DNA from: Curtobacterium sp. MCBA15_012
Lineage (GTDB): Bacteria; Actinomycetota; Actinomycetes; Actinomycetales; Microbacteriaceae
Assembly: GCF_001864935.2 (NCBI RefSeq)
Contig: NZ_CP126267.1
Location: 620,001 to 684,000 of the forward strand
DNA length: 64,000 nucleotides
Direction of reading: 5' to 3'
Made by a program: the position numbers and the translations under genes. Every line of letters starts with the position of its first letter. The stretch's first letter is position 1. This document shows, in pieces, positions 1 through 9,001 of the stretch. The notes beneath the pieces are model-generated. The model made no database searches. It had not been told where the DNA came from and saw only the letters and a list, made by a program, of their open reading frames with translations.

Positions 1-178
1 CGCGCGGGTCGTTCAGCTCGTTCCGCAGCTGGTCCTGCTTGGCTTCGTCGCGGCTGAGGATCCGGACCTCGCCGACGCCCCGGGCGAGGAGACGCTTGGT
101 GACGGTCTTGCCGAAGGAACCGGTGCCGCCGGTCACGAGGACACGGGAACCGACGAGGGAGGCGGTGTTGAAGGTCAT
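1..178 (-). CDS. CapE/FlaA1-type polysaccharide biosynthesis NAD-dependent dehydratase/epimerase (N-terminal part)
   Basis: Only the first 59 residues are inside the window; the gene runs off the left edge. The N-terminus carries the Rossmann nucleotide-binding motif VLVTGGTGSFGKTV followed by a stretch ending in RILSRDEAKQDQLRNEL, which is typical of the CapE/WbjB/FlaA1 branch of extended short-chain dehydrogenases that act on UDP-sugars for capsule, O-antigen or exopolysaccharide. The family is cytoplasmic and NAD(P)-dependent; the exact reaction (4,6-dehydration or 5-epimerisation) cannot be told from this fragment. The ATG is preceded by AGGACCATC, a plausible ribosome site. It follows the Wzz/tyrosine-kinase gene on the same strand after about 107 nt, supporting a polysaccharide operon. 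Confidence 0.85.
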   Translation of the reverse strand, partial: MTFNTASLVGSRVLVTGGTGSFGKTVTKRLLARGVGEVRILSRDEAKQDQLRNELNDPR

Positions 179-285
179 GATGGTCCTGTCTTCACTGGAT
201 CGTTCTGGCTTGAGGTGGTTGGTGCGGCCGGCCTGGAGGCGCGACGCGCGTGACCGCATCGGCCTGCGGCGGTGAGGTGGTTGCG

Positions 286-1692
286 TCAGTCCGCGACACG
301 CGTCCCACGGACCGGGCGGAGGTCTGCCCGGGTCAGGTCGGCCGGAGCGCCGAGGTAGCCGTAGCTGTAGCGCTGCTGCGGAGCCTTCGCCATCGTCACG
401 GCGAGGCCGAGCGTGTGGGCGTCTGCGCGTTCCAGCACGGCCAGTGCGTCGCGGAGTTCGTGCGTGTGGGACCGCCGGGCCGCGGTGACGACGATCGCTC
501 CGGAGCAGGCCGCGGCCAGGACCGCAGCATCCGTCACCGGGAGCAGCGGCGGCGTGTCGATGATGACGTAGTCGTTGTCGGCGGCGAGCGTTGCGAGTAT
601 CTCGGTCATGCCCGTCGAGGCGAGCAGGTCTGCGGGGTTCGGTGGCAGGGGTCCCGTGGGCAGGACGGTTCCGGTGTCCCCCCACGGGACCGCGACGTCA
701 TCGAGCTCGGCGCGGCCGATCAGGACGTCGGTCAGTCCGGCGTGGTTGTCGATGTCCAGGCGGTCGGCGACGGCCGGACGTCGGAGGTCGCAGTCGACGA
801 TCGCGACCCGGGCGCCGCCCTCCATGAGCGCAGCGGCCAGGTTCACCGTCGTCGTCGTCTTGCCCTCGCTGGCGTTCGCCGAGGTGATGACGAAGACGCG
901 CCCGTTCTCGCTCCGGCCGAGGAACCGGAGGTTCGTGCGGAGGGCGCGGAAGGCCTCGGCGAACACTCCCCGGCGGTCGCCCTGGATGAACACCGGGGTC
1001 CGGTGCAGTCCGTTCCACCTCGGGATGACACCGAGGACAGGACGATCGGTCACGGACTCGACCTCGGAGCGACCGCGGATCTTCGTGTCGAGCAGCTCGC
1101 GCAGCATGGCGCCGATCACGCCGAGGGTCAGACCCCCGGCCACCCCGAGGAAGGCGCTCTTCGTGGTCTGTGGGGTCGCACGGTCCTCGGGCACGACGGC
1201 GGGTTGCACCGTCCGGATGGACACGGGGCTGGTCGATCCGGCGCTGGCCTGCTCGAGGTCGTCGGCGACGAGCGCCGTGAAGGTCGCACTGATCGCGTTC
1301 GCGATCTCCGCGGCGCGATCGGCCGAGGTGTCGTTGACCGTGAGGTTCAGCAGCACGGTGTCGTTGGGCGACGACGCCCGGACCCGCTGAGCCAGGTCCT
1401 GCGCGCTGAGGTCGAGACCGAGGTCGTCGATGGCGCGCTGGAGCACACGCGGGGTGGTGATGATGTCGGCGTACGACCGCACGCGCTGCTCGGCGGCGTT
1501 GCCACCCTGCACGATGTCGGTGGCCGATCCCTGCTCGGCAGCGGCAACGGTGACGTAGAGGCGCGCGGTTGCGTCGTAGGTCGGAGTGGTCAGTGCGAGC
1601 TGCAGGCAACTGGCGGTCACGCCGAGGGCGAGTCCGCTCAGCACGACCGGCCAGCGGCGGCGCAGCGCGTGGAGGATGTCGGGGAGATCCAT
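286..1692 (-). CDS. Wzz-type chain-length determinant fused to bacterial tyrosine kinase (BY-kinase)
   Basis: A 468-residue polysaccharide co-polymerase. An N-terminal membrane segment (about residues 16-34) is followed by an extracytoplasmic Wzz domain and a second membrane segment near residue 185-205. The cytoplasmic part is a BY-kinase/ParA-like ATPase: Walker A SANASEGKTTTT around K278, Walker A' VAIVDCDLRRP and Walker B YVIIDTPPLLPVTDA. The C-terminus has a short tyrosine cluster (YSYGYLG), the usual autophosphorylation site. Such proteins set the chain length and export of extracellular polysaccharide. In Firmicutes the two halves are separate proteins; fusion is usual in actinobacteria and proteobacteria. 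The start ATG follows AGGACCAC. It lies upstream of the sugar-nucleotide enzyme on the same strand. Confidence 0.93.
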   Translation of the reverse strand: MDLPDILHALRRRWPVVLSGLALGVTASCLQLALTTPTYDATARLYVTVAAAEQGSATDIVQGGNAAEQRVRSYADIITTPRVLQRAIDDLGLDLSAQDLAQRVRASSPNDTVLLNLTVNDTSADRAAEIANAISATFTALVADDLEQASAGSTSPVSIRTVQPAVVPEDRATPQTTKSAFLGVAGGLTLGVIGAMLRELLDTKIRGRSEVESVTDRPVLGVIPRWNGLHRTPVFIQGDRRGVFAEAFRALRTNLRFLGRSENGRVFVITSANASEGKTTTTVNLAAALMEGGARVAIVDCDLRRPAVADRLDIDNHAGLTDVLIGRAELDDVAVPWGDTGTVLPTGPLPPNPADLLASTGMTEILATLAADNDYVIIDTPPLLPVTDAAVLAAACSGAIVVTAARRSHTHELRDALAVLERADAHTLGLAVTMAKAPQQRYSYGYLGAPADLTRADLRPVRGTRVAD

Positions 1693-1720
1693 GTGGTCCT
1701 GTCGTCGAGTTCGTACTCAA

Positions 1721-1750
1721 ATCCTAGCACGTGAAATATGAAACGGGCAA
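1721..1750 (-). promoter_or_regulatory. Probable promoter of the Wzz/BY-kinase gene
   Basis: Reading the minus strand, TTGCCC (1750-1745) and TAGGAT (1726-1721) are separated by 18 bp and lie about 30 nt before the start codon. A CACGTG palindrome and an AT-rich patch sit between them in an otherwise GC-rich background. Inferred from consensus only. Confidence 0.5.
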
Positions 1751-1823
1751 TGCCCGACGTGCTACGCGTACGACGAGGGCCAGCCGGTTGCCCGGTGGCC
1801 CTCGTGCGCGTGTGTGTGGGGTG

Positions 1824-2252
1824 TCAGTCGACGGTGTTGCCGGCGCCTTGGTCGTCGGTCTCGGGGGTGCCCGTCTTCACGTGGACTTCGTTGTTCGAGC
1901 CGAGGAGGAGGACGGAGTCGACGGTGTCGGCGGTGATGGTGTTGTTGCTGCCCTCGACGACGAGGGTGGTGGCCTTGCCGATGGTGATCGTGCTTCCGGC
2001 GGCGGTGACCGCGACGGCGGGGCACTCCTCGATCGAGCGGGTGGTGTGCTCGCCGCTGAGCACGGCTTGCTTGCCGTCGCATGCGTTGTCGTACGCGGTG
2101 GGCGCTCCCGGGTCGGAGGCGGGGGCGGTGGTTGAGGCAGTCGGGGTCGGTGTCTCGGCGGTGGCGTCGGTGTGCTGCGCGGAACACCCGGTGAGGAGCA
2201 GCGCGGCGACGGTGACGGTGAGGAGCGCGGTGGTGCTGCGTCGGATCGGCAT
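1824..2252 (-). CDS. DUF3060-like lipoprotein
   Basis: 142 residues. A signal peptide ends in a lipobox LLTGC (lipidated Cys near residue 23), followed by a Thr/Ala/Pro linker and a C-terminal domain with CDGKQAVLSG, ITIGKATTLVVEGSNNTI and VLLLGSNNEVHV, the repetitive beta pattern of DUF3060 proteins. The protein is therefore predicted to be anchored to the outside of the cell membrane. Two further cysteines (CDGK and ECPA) could form a disulfide. Function is unknown. AAGGACACTC precedes the ATG. It sits between the large Ig-like secreted protein and the polysaccharide kinase on the same strand, so it may belong to the same surface cluster. Confidence 0.75.
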   Translation of the reverse strand: MPIRRSTTALLTVTVAALLLTGCSAQHTDATAETPTPTASTTAPASDPGAPTAYDNACDGKQAVLSGEHTTRSIEECPAVAVTAAGSTITIGKATTLVVEGSNNTITADTVDSVLLLGSNNEVHVKTGTPETDDQGAGNTVD

Positions 2253-2355
2253 GAGTGTCCTTCGTGAGTCGTGGAGGCGTGTGGGGGCCGGTGTGTGGGC
2301 GTGGGTCGGCGGCCGGTCGGAGCGGTGCTCCGGCCGGCCGCCGTGGGTCGGGGTG

Positions 2356-5094
2356 CTACTGGGTGATGGTGAGGGGGACGCGGACGGTGTCGACCTTGTC
2401 GCCGGCGTCCTCCTGGACGATGCGCACGTTGTACTTGGTGGGGAGTGCGCCCATGTTGCGGTTGATGGTCCACTTGCCGCGGGCGTTCGCGATCCCGGTG
2501 GTGGGGTTCGCCGGGTTGTCGCCCCAGACGTAGATCGTGACCTTCGTGCCCGGTGTCGCGGTGCCGGTGAAGGTCTGGATCCCGGCCGTGGCGGTGCTGT
2601 CAGCGGCGGGGCTGGTCACCGTCAGGTCGGCGGGAGCGCCGACCCAGCCGTAGGGTGCGATGCGGATGTTGTCGATCTGGTTGACCTTGCCCTGGGCTGC
2701 GGGTTCCTGACGGACCGCGATCCGGTCGTAGTTCACATTCGCGAGCCCGCGTCGGATCTCCCACTTCCCGGTCTTCTCGTCAGCCTTGGTCGTGATGTTG
2801 TAGGACTCCACGGCGGGGTTGTCGAGACCGAACGGGTTGAACACGATCGTCGCGCCTGGCGTTGCGGTGCCGGCGAAGACCTGGTCACCGGCGTTGAAGA
2901 AGTCGCCGTCCTTGAAGTTCGTCAGTTCCAGGTCGCCCGGCTGGCCGACGCCGTCGTAGGGGCGGAGGTTCCAGTTCGTCAGCTCGTTCGTCACGCCGGG
3001 CTGCGCGGTCTGCTTCACGGACACCAGCGGGTAGGTCGTGTCAGCGAGTCCGCGACGGATCTCCCAGTTGCCCCACTGGTCGACCGTGGTGGTCTGGTTG
3101 TAGGAGGGGTTGTTGAACCCGTGGACGTTGAACGTGATCGTCGCGCCGACGGTTCCGCGGCCGGTGAACAGCTGCTCGCCGGGCACGAAGGTGCCGTTCT
3201 TGACGTGGGAGCTGATCTGGACCGACTCCGCGGTGATCGGCGCGGTCGAAGATGCGGTGGTGTCGGTCACGAGGGCGCCCTTGGACTTCGCCGTGGCCAC
3301 GAGCTCGACCGTGCCCGAGCCCAGGCCCGTCAGGTTCCTGGTGAAGGAGCCGTCATCGTTCGCGACGGTGAAGGTGTCGATCTGCTTCCCACCGGAGGTG
3401 ATCGTGACCTGGGCGCCCTTCGAGGACTGCCCGGTCACGGTCAGCGCGCCACCGGTGAAGTTCGTCGGGGCGTCGATCGACACCGCGTCGCCGTAGTCGG
3501 CGTCGGTGGTGGTGGTCTGCGTGCCGTCGATGCCGGTCTGCTCGACCGTCAGGGTGTGCTTGCCGGCGCCGAGCGGGTCGATCGGCAGGGACCACTCGCC
3601 GTTGCTGCCCACCTTCGCGGTGCCGAGCGTCGTGGTGCCGTTCTTGACCGTGATCGTGGCGCCGTCGACACCGGTGCCGGACACGGTCGCCTTCTTGGTC
3701 ACATCCGCGTCGAACGACACCGCCGCGGTCGGGTCGGCGACCGTGGACTTGCCCGGGTTGACCGTGAGCTCCGCAGTCGTGCGGTTGTAGCCCTTGCTGA
3801 TGCCCTCGACCACCAGGTGGTACTCACGGTCCTCGAGGTCCCGGACCACCGCCCGGTAGGTGCTGCTGGTGCCGGCGACGGTCTGGGCGAGCACCTGGTC
3901 GGCGTGGCCCTTCTCGTAGACCTTCACCATCGAGCCGGACTGCGCGGCGCCGCGGACGGTGAGGAGGTCGCCCGGGTCGAGCTCGGCCTCGTCGGCCGGG
4001 GAGGTGATCGAGACCCCGGAGCCGTAGTCGAGCGACACGCTCTGCGGGGTGGCGTCCTCGCCGCGGATCGTCTGCGTGACGGTGAGGTCGTAGGTGCCGG
4101 GCATGTTCGGCGCGTTGACGGAGATCGAGTAGGTGCCGTCGTCGGCCGACGTGGTCATCGCGATGCGCTTCTCGCCGTGGTAGACGTTGATCGCCGTGTC
4201 CGGGGTCGCCGTGCCGCTGATCGTCGCGACCTCGTCGACCGCGGAGCCGAACGCGCCGGTCGCGACCAGCGGGGTCACCGGGAGGTCGACGGTGACATCG
4301 CTCTCTGCGATCACGTCGCCGCCGTCGTAGGCAGCGAGGTGGACCGTCGTCTCGCCGAGCGCGAGGTTGCGCAGCGCGGCGGGACCCCACTTGCCGTCGG
4401 TCACGTCCTGGTCGTCGACGACCTGCTTGCCGTCCTTGTTCGTGTAGGAGACCTCGACGGACGTGGCCTCGTCGGGTGCGATCCCGTCGACGAGCTTCGC
4501 CGTCCCGTTCTCAAGATCGACGTCGCCGACGGACGCTGAGAGCCCGAACGGGGACTCGACGAACTGGAAGTCCTTGGACGACGGCCGCTCCCAGCTCCAC
4601 GACAGGTATGTCGTGTAGTAGGGGCTCATGTTCGACGTGAGGTACCGGCCTTTCTCGGTCCGCGGAAGGCCATTGTCGATCGTCCACTTGATCTCCTGGT
4701 ACGGACCCGGCCTCTCGCAGGGCGTCGCGTGGGTGTCTCGCCTGTCATCGTATGCGGTGTCAGCGGAGAAGCACCGGTCGCCGGTCGCGAAGGTCCAGAA
4801 CTGCCTCCCGTCGATGATGCCGGCGCGATGCGCGACGAACGTCGGAGTCGCCTGACGTGCGTCTGCAAGCGAGTCGAAGTGGACGACGTCCATGTTGCCG
4901 TACGAGGGAGGCTTCGGCGCTTTGTAGCCGTCGCCGTCACGAATGATGAGCTGGAACTCGGTGCCCTCCACGATCGTCCGGGACGCCTTGTCGCCGGCAG
5001 GTGCGGCCGTAGCCACTGGCCCGAAGCTCAGCCCGGTGGCGATGGTGGCTGCCGCGACGCCGGTCGCGGCCGCGGCTTTGAGGAATGACTTCAT
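2356..5094 (-). CDS. Large secreted protein with repeated Ig-like modules
   Basis: 912 residues with a classical signal peptide (MKSFLK then an Ala-rich hydrophobic core, cleavage near AAPAG). Residues about 40-180 form an N-terminal domain I do not recognise, containing HRAGIIDGRQFWTF and paired cysteines (DRCFSAD, ATPCERP). The rest is a chain of bacterial Ig-like beta-sandwich modules, recognisable from recurring phrases such as VSGTGVDGATITVKNG. The last three modules (roughly residues 635-912) share the pattern F(T/A)GTATPGATI...GKWEIRRGLA. No sortase motif, membrane anchor or wall-binding domain is visible at the C-terminus, so it may be released. A paralogue with similar modules lies at 9564-11660. 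Probable role: surface adhesion or glycan binding; this is inference. Confidence 0.8.
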   Translation of the reverse strand: MKSFLKAAAATGVAAATIATGLSFGPVATAAPAGDKASRTIVEGTEFQLIIRDGDGYKAPKPPSYGNMDVVHFDSLADARQATPTFVAHRAGIIDGRQFWTFATGDRCFSADTAYDDRRDTHATPCERPGPYQEIKWTIDNGLPRTEKGRYLTSNMSPYYTTYLSWSWERPSSKDFQFVESPFGLSASVGDVDLENGTAKLVDGIAPDEATSVEVSYTNKDGKQVVDDQDVTDGKWGPAALRNLALGETTVHLAAYDGGDVIAESDVTVDLPVTPLVATGAFGSAVDEVATISGTATPDTAINVYHGEKRIAMTTSADDGTYSISVNAPNMPGTYDLTVTQTIRGEDATPQSVSLDYGSGVSITSPADEAELDPGDLLTVRGAAQSGSMVKVYEKGHADQVLAQTVAGTSSTYRAVVRDLEDREYHLVVEGISKGYNRTTAELTVNPGKSTVADPTAAVSFDADVTKKATVSGTGVDGATITVKNGTTTLGTAKVGSNGEWSLPIDPLGAGKHTLTVEQTGIDGTQTTTTDADYGDAVSIDAPTNFTGGALTVTGQSSKGAQVTITSGGKQIDTFTVANDDGSFTRNLTGLGSGTVELVATAKSKGALVTDTTASSTAPITAESVQISSHVKNGTFVPGEQLFTGRGTVGATITFNVHGFNNPSYNQTTTVDQWGNWEIRRGLADTTYPLVSVKQTAQPGVTNELTNWNLRPYDGVGQPGDLELTNFKDGDFFNAGDQVFAGTATPGATIVFNPFGLDNPAVESYNITTKADEKTGKWEIRRGLANVNYDRIAVRQEPAAQGKVNQIDNIRIAPYGWVGAPADLTVTSPAADSTATAGIQTFTGTATPGTKVTIYVWGDNPANPTTGIANARGKWTINRNMGALPTKYNVRIVQEDAGDKVDTVRVPLTITQ

Positions 5095-5142
5095 GAGAGG
5101 AGGGAATCCTTCAGGTCGGGCCGCGGAGACCGCGGCGGATGC

Positions 5143-5172
5143 TGTACGTCAAATATAACATACGCAATGTTC
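5143..5172 (-). promoter_or_regulatory. AT-rich upstream element of the Ig-like secreted protein gene
   Basis: A conspicuous AT-rich island (minus strand ATTGCGTATGTTATATTTGA) lies about 50-75 nt before the start codon. It contains TTGCGT and TATATT-like hexamers, and the motif ATTTGACGTAC resembles ATTTGAGTAC upstream of the Wzz/kinase gene. The exact -10 cannot be assigned. Confidence 0.4.
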
Positions 5173-5200
5173 GCCCTGCATCGCACGAGCCCACCCACGA

Positions 5201-5248
5201 CTTGACACGACGCGACTCAGGTCTAGACTTGAGTGCAGCGGACGCAAC
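5201..5248 (+). promoter_or_regulatory. dnaK promoter with two tandem HAIR (HspR) operators
   Basis: The HspR-associated inverted repeat consensus is CTTGAGT-N7-ACTCAAG. Two matches occur: CTTGACA-N7-ACTCAGG at 5201-5221 and CTTGAGT-N7-ACGCAAC at 5228-5248. The -35 TTGACA (5202-5207) and -10 TAGACT (5224-5229, 16-bp spacing) overlap the operators, so HspR binding would block RNA polymerase. HspR itself is encoded at the end of this operon, giving the known feedback loop. Confidence 0.85.
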
Positions 5249-5299
5249 TCCGCGTAGGCTTCAGCAAGACCACGCACCCGATCGAAGGAGCACCAACAC

Positions 5300-7165
5300 A
5301 TGGGACGTGCAGTAGGCATCGACCTCGGAACCACCAACTCCGTCGTCTCCGTACTCGAAGGTGGCGAGCCCACCGTCATCGCCAACGCCGAGGGGCTCCG
5401 CACGACGCCCTCGATCGTGGCGTTCACGAAGGACGGCGAGGTGCTCGTCGGCGAGACCGCGAAGCGCCAGGCCGTGACGAACGTCGACCGCACCATCGCG
5501 AGCGTGAAGCGCCACATCGGTACCGACTGGAAGGTCGACATCGACGGCAAGAGCTACACGCCGCAGGAGATCTCGGCCCGCACCCTGGGCAAGCTCAAGC
5601 GCGACGCCGAGCAGTACCTCGGTGAGGACGTCACCGACGCGGTCATCACCGTCCCGGCGTACTTCAACGACGCCGAGCGCCAGGCCACGAAGGACGCCGG
5701 TGAGATCGCCGGCCTCAACGTCCTCCGCATCATCAACGAGCCGACCGCCGCGGCGCTGGCGTACGGCCTCGACAAGGGCAAGGAAGACGAGCTCATCCTG
5801 GTCTTCGACCTCGGTGGCGGCACGTTCGACGTCTCCCTGCTCGAGGTGGGCAAGGACGACGACTTCTCCACGATCCAGGTCCGCGCGACCTCGGGTGACA
5901 ACCGCCTCGGCGGCGACGACTGGGACCAGCGCATCGTCGACCACCTCGTCAAGAAGTTCAAGGACGAGCACGGCGTGGACCTGTCGACCGACAAGATCGC
6001 GAAGCAGCGCCTCAAGGAAGCCGCCGAGCAGGCCAAGAAGGAGCTGTCGTCGCAGATGTCGGCGAACATCCAGCTCCCGTACCTGACGCTCACCGCCGAC
6101 GGCCCCCTGAACCTCGACGAGACCATCTCCCGCGCGCAGTTCGAGCAGATGACCTCCGACCTGCTCGACCGCACGAAGAAGCCCTTCAACGACGTCATCA
6201 AGGAGGCGGGTGTCTCGGTCAACGACATCGCGCACGTGGTGCTCGTCGGCGGTTCGACCCGCATGCCGGCCGTGGCCGAGGTCGTCAAGTCGCTGACCGG
6301 CGGCAAGTCCCCGAACCAGGGCGTCAACCCGGACGAGGTCGTCGCCGTGGGCGCCGCGCTGCAGGCCGGTGTCCTCAAGGGCGAGCGCAAGGACGTCCTG
6401 CTCATCGACGTCACGCCGCTGTCGCTCGGCATCGAGACCAAGGGCGGCCTGATGACGAAGCTCATCGACCGCAACACCGCGATCCCGACCAAGCGGAGCG
6501 AGACCTTCACGACCGCCGACGACAACCAGCCGTCGGTCGCGATCCAGGTCTTCCAGGGCGAGCGTGAGTTCACCCGTGACAACAAGCCGCTCGGCACGTT
6601 CGAGCTGACCGGCATCGCCCCGGCTCCCCGTGGTGTCCCGCAGGTCGAGGTCACGTTCGACATCGACGCCAACGGCATCGTGCACGTGTCCGCGAAGGAC
6701 AAGGGCACCGGCAAGGAGCAGTCGATGGTCATCTCCGGCGGCTCGTCGCTGCCGAAGGAGGACATCGAGCGCATGGTCCGCGAGGCCGAGGAGCACGCCG
6801 CCGAGGACAAGGCCCGCCGCGAGGCCAACGAGCGTCGCAACCAGGCCGAGCAGCTCGTCTACTCGATCGAGAAGCTCATCAAGGAGAACGACGACAAGCT
6901 CCCCGCGGACGTCAAGTCCGAGGTCCAGGGTGACGTCGACGCGCTGAAGTCCGCCCTCGCGGGTGAGGACGACGACGCGGTCAAGGCCGCCTACGACAAG
7001 CTCAACGAGTCGCAGGGCAAGCTCGGCCAGGCGATCTACAGCCAGCAGGACGCGGGTGCCGCGGCCGGTGGCGAGCAGGCCACGGGTGACCAGGCGCAGC
7101 AGGACGACGAGGACATCGTCGATGCCGAGGTCGTGGACGACGAGGACGACAAGGACAAGAAGTAA
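5300..7165 (+). CDS. dnaK: Molecular chaperone DnaK (Hsp70)
   Basis: 621 residues, full length for an actinobacterial DnaK. The nucleotide-binding domain begins [15 protein letters not shown] and contains [28 protein letters not shown] and [12 protein letters not shown]. The hydrophobic linker [16 protein letters not shown] leads into the substrate-binding beta domain and helical lid. The C-terminal tail is acidic and ends DDEDDKDKK. It refolds client proteins in the cytoplasm with GrpE and DnaJ, which follow directly. Start: ATG preceded by GAAGGAG. Expression is predicted to be repressed by HspR through the tandem HAIR sites upstream. Confidence 0.99.
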   Translation: MGRAVGIDLGTTNSVVSVLEGGEPTVIANAEGLRTTPSIVAFTKDGEVLVGETAKRQAVTNVDRTIASVKRHIGTDWKVDIDGKSYTPQEISARTLGKLKRDAEQYLGEDVTDAVITVPAYFNDAERQATKDAGEIAGLNVLRIINEPTAAALAYGLDKGKEDELILVFDLGGGTFDVSLLEVGKDDDFSTIQVRATSGDNRLGGDDWDQRIVDHLVKKFKDEHGVDLSTDKIAKQRLKEAAEQAKKELSSQMSANIQLPYLTLTADGPLNLDETISRAQFEQMTSDLLDRTKKPFNDVIKEAGVSVNDIAHVVLVGGSTRMPAVAEVVKSLTGGKSPNQGVNPDEVVAVGAALQAGVLKGERKDVLLIDVTPLSLGIETKGGLMTKLIDRNTAIPTKRSETFTTADDNQPSVAIQVFQGEREFTRDNKPLGTFELTGIAPAPRGVPQVEVTFDIDANGIVHVSAKDKGTGKEQSMVISGGSSLPKEDIERMVREAEEHAAEDKARREANERRNQAEQLVYSIEKLIKENDDKLPADVKSEVQGDVDALKSALAGEDDDAVKAAYDKLNESQGKLGQAIYSQQDAGAAAGGEQATGDQAQQDDEDIVDAEVVDDEDDKDKK

Positions 7166-7167
7166 CG

Positions 7168-7842
7168 ATGACGGACCGCAAGGACAACGTGCCGAACGAG
7201 TCTGTTCCTGAAGACCCGGCGCCCCAGGTCGAGGGCGACGCCACCAACGCACAGGAGCCCGAGGACCTCATCGAGGCGGAGGGACCGGACGTGGAACTCC
7301 CCACGGACGGCCCCGCCGCCGGCGGCCCCGACGCCGACGTGACGGACGACCTCTCGCCCGAGGACAAGGCCCTGCTCGACGACGCTGCGCGCGGCATCGC
7401 CGAGGACAAGCTGTCCCAGGACGACCGTGACCTCGTCGCCGACATGCGCGCGGACATGCTCCGAGCACAGGCCGAGCTGGTGAACTTCCGGAAGCGCGTC
7501 GAGCGTGACCGCGAGGCCAACCGCGACGCCGTCATCGCCGAGGTCGTCCGGGCGCTGCTCCCGGCGCTCGACGACCTGACCCGCGCGGAGGCCCACGGCG
7601 ACCTCGCGGACGGTCCGATGCAGGTCATCGGCCAGAAGATCCGCGGCGGCTTCGAGAAGTTCAAGCTCGTGCAGATCGGCGAGAAGGGCGAGACCTTCGA
7701 CCCGAACGTGCACGAAGCGATCGTCCAGCTGCCCACGCCGGGTGCCACCGACCAGACCGTCGCGGACGTCGTGGAGCCGGGCTACAAGCTCGGCGACCGC
7801 GTCCTCCGTGCGGCCAAGGTCGCCGTGGCGGTCCCGGCCTGA
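7168..7842 (+). CDS. grpE: Nucleotide exchange factor GrpE
   Basis: 224 residues. An acidic, low-complexity N-terminus (about 75 residues, rich in Asp, Glu and Pro) precedes a coiled-coil region (MRADMLRAQAELVNFRKRVERDREANRD) and the C-terminal beta domain (GEKGETFDPNVHEAIVQLPTPG, VVEPGYKLGDRVLRAAKVAVA). GrpE exchanges ADP for ATP on DnaK. The start codon lies two bases after the dnaK stop, so the two genes are translationally close. The long acidic N-terminal extension is common in actinobacteria. Confidence 0.98.
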   Translation: MTDRKDNVPNESVPEDPAPQVEGDATNAQEPEDLIEAEGPDVELPTDGPAAGGPDADVTDDLSPEDKALLDDAARGIAEDKLSQDDRDLVADMRADMLRAQAELVNFRKRVERDREANRDAVIAEVVRALLPALDDLTRAEAHGDLADGPMQVIGQKIRGGFEKFKLVQIGEKGETFDPNVHEAIVQLPTPGATDQTVADVVEPGYKLGDRVLRAAKVAVAVPA

Positions 7843-7865
7843 GACCCGGGAGGAGGTAGGGATTC

Positions 7866-8867
7866 ATGGCCAGTCAGGACTGGTTCGACAAGGACTTCTA
7901 CAAGGTCCTCGGCGTCGACAAGACGGCGAGCGACGCTGAGCTGAAGAAGACCTACCGGAAGCTCGCGCGGCAGTACCACCCGGACTCCAACCCGGGCGAC
8001 GCCGCCGCCGAGTCCCGCTTCAAGGAGATCAGCGAGGCCTACTCGGTGCTCTCCGACAAGGAACAGCGCGCCGAGTACGACCAGGTCCGCGCCATGGGCT
8101 CGGGCGCCCGCTTCACCGCGGGTGGCCCGGGCCAGGGCGGCGGGTTCGAGGACGTCTTCGGCGGCATGTTCGGCCAGCAGGGTGGGCAGCGCGTCCGCTT
8201 CGGCCAGCAGGGCGGACGCGGTGGCGCCGGCGGGTTCGAGGACATCCTCGGCGGCATGTTCGGCGGGGGCGGCTTCGGCCAGAACTCCGGCGGCTACCGC
8301 GGCTTCGGCGGCCCGACCAAGGGCCGGGACGTCACGGCGTCCACGACGCTCGACTTCGCCACCGCGATCGCCGGCGACACGGTGAAGCTGTCGCAGGGCA
8401 ACGGACGGCCGGTCAACGTCCGGATCCCGGCGGGCGTCGCGGACGGTCAGAAGATCCGACTGCGCGGGCGCGGGGAACCGTCGCCCGACGGCGGTGAGGC
8501 CGGTGACCTCGTGGTCGCGGTGAGCGTCCGGAAGCACCCGGTCTTCGAGCGCGACGGGCTCAACCTCCGTGTGGACGTGCCGGTGACGTTCGTCGAGGCG
8601 GCGCTCGGCGCGACGATCCAGGTCCCGACGCTCGGCGGCGAGCCCGTCAAGCTGAAGGTCGCGCCCGGCACCCCGTCGGGCCGCGTCCTGCGCGTCAAGG
8701 GGCGCGGCGTCACGACCAAGAACGGCACGGGCGACCTGCTCGCGACCGTGCAGGTCGCGGTGCCGTCGCACCTGTCCGACAAGCAGCGCGAGGCCGTCGA
8801 GGCCCTCGCTGCGACCCTGCCGGACGAGGACCCCCGCGAGGACCTCCTCGCGAAGGCGCGCGGCTAG
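7866..8867 (+). CDS. dnaJ: J-domain co-chaperone, zinc-finger-less DnaJ/CbpA type
   Basis: 333 residues. The J domain (residues about 5-73) has the catalytic HPD in RQYHPDSN. A Gly/Phe-rich stretch with near-repeats (GGGFEDVFGGMFG, GGFEDILGGMFG) follows, then the two beta-sandwich C-terminal domains. No cysteine occurs anywhere, so the four CxxCxGxG zinc-binding repeats of canonical DnaJ are missing; this is a class B (CbpA-like) co-chaperone in the position where many actinobacteria have dnaJ1. It stimulates DnaK ATPase. A GGAGG site precedes the ATG and the gene follows grpE by 23 nt. Confidence 0.95.
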   Translation: MASQDWFDKDFYKVLGVDKTASDAELKKTYRKLARQYHPDSNPGDAAAESRFKEISEAYSVLSDKEQRAEYDQVRAMGSGARFTAGGPGQGGGFEDVFGGMFGQQGGQRVRFGQQGGRGGAGGFEDILGGMFGGGGFGQNSGGYRGFGGPTKGRDVTASTTLDFATAIAGDTVKLSQGNGRPVNVRIPAGVADGQKIRLRGRGEPSPDGGEAGDLVVAVSVRKHPVFERDGLNLRVDVPVTFVEAALGATIQVPTLGGEPVKLKVAPGTPSGRVLRVKGRGVTTKNGTGDLLATVQVAVPSHLSDKQREAVEALAATLPDEDPREDLLAKARG

Positions 8868-9001
8868 CACGAACCGTGCGCGCCACGGGCGCGCGCGACA
8901 CAGCACGACCCGGCCAGGAGGCGCGGCGCGGCTCCGTCAGGAACCCGCACCGCGCCTCCAGGCTGGGAACCGGACCACGCGGACGACGGAAGGGGCGATC
9001 G

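Noticed and set aside
250..1734. Plus-strand open frame of 494 codons over the Wzz/kinase gene
   Set aside because: Composition is Gly/Arg/Asp-rich with no domain; the opposite strand has an intact BY-kinase.
7866..8867. Canonical zinc-finger DnaJ
   Set aside because: There is no cysteine in the protein, so the four zinc-binding motifs are missing.
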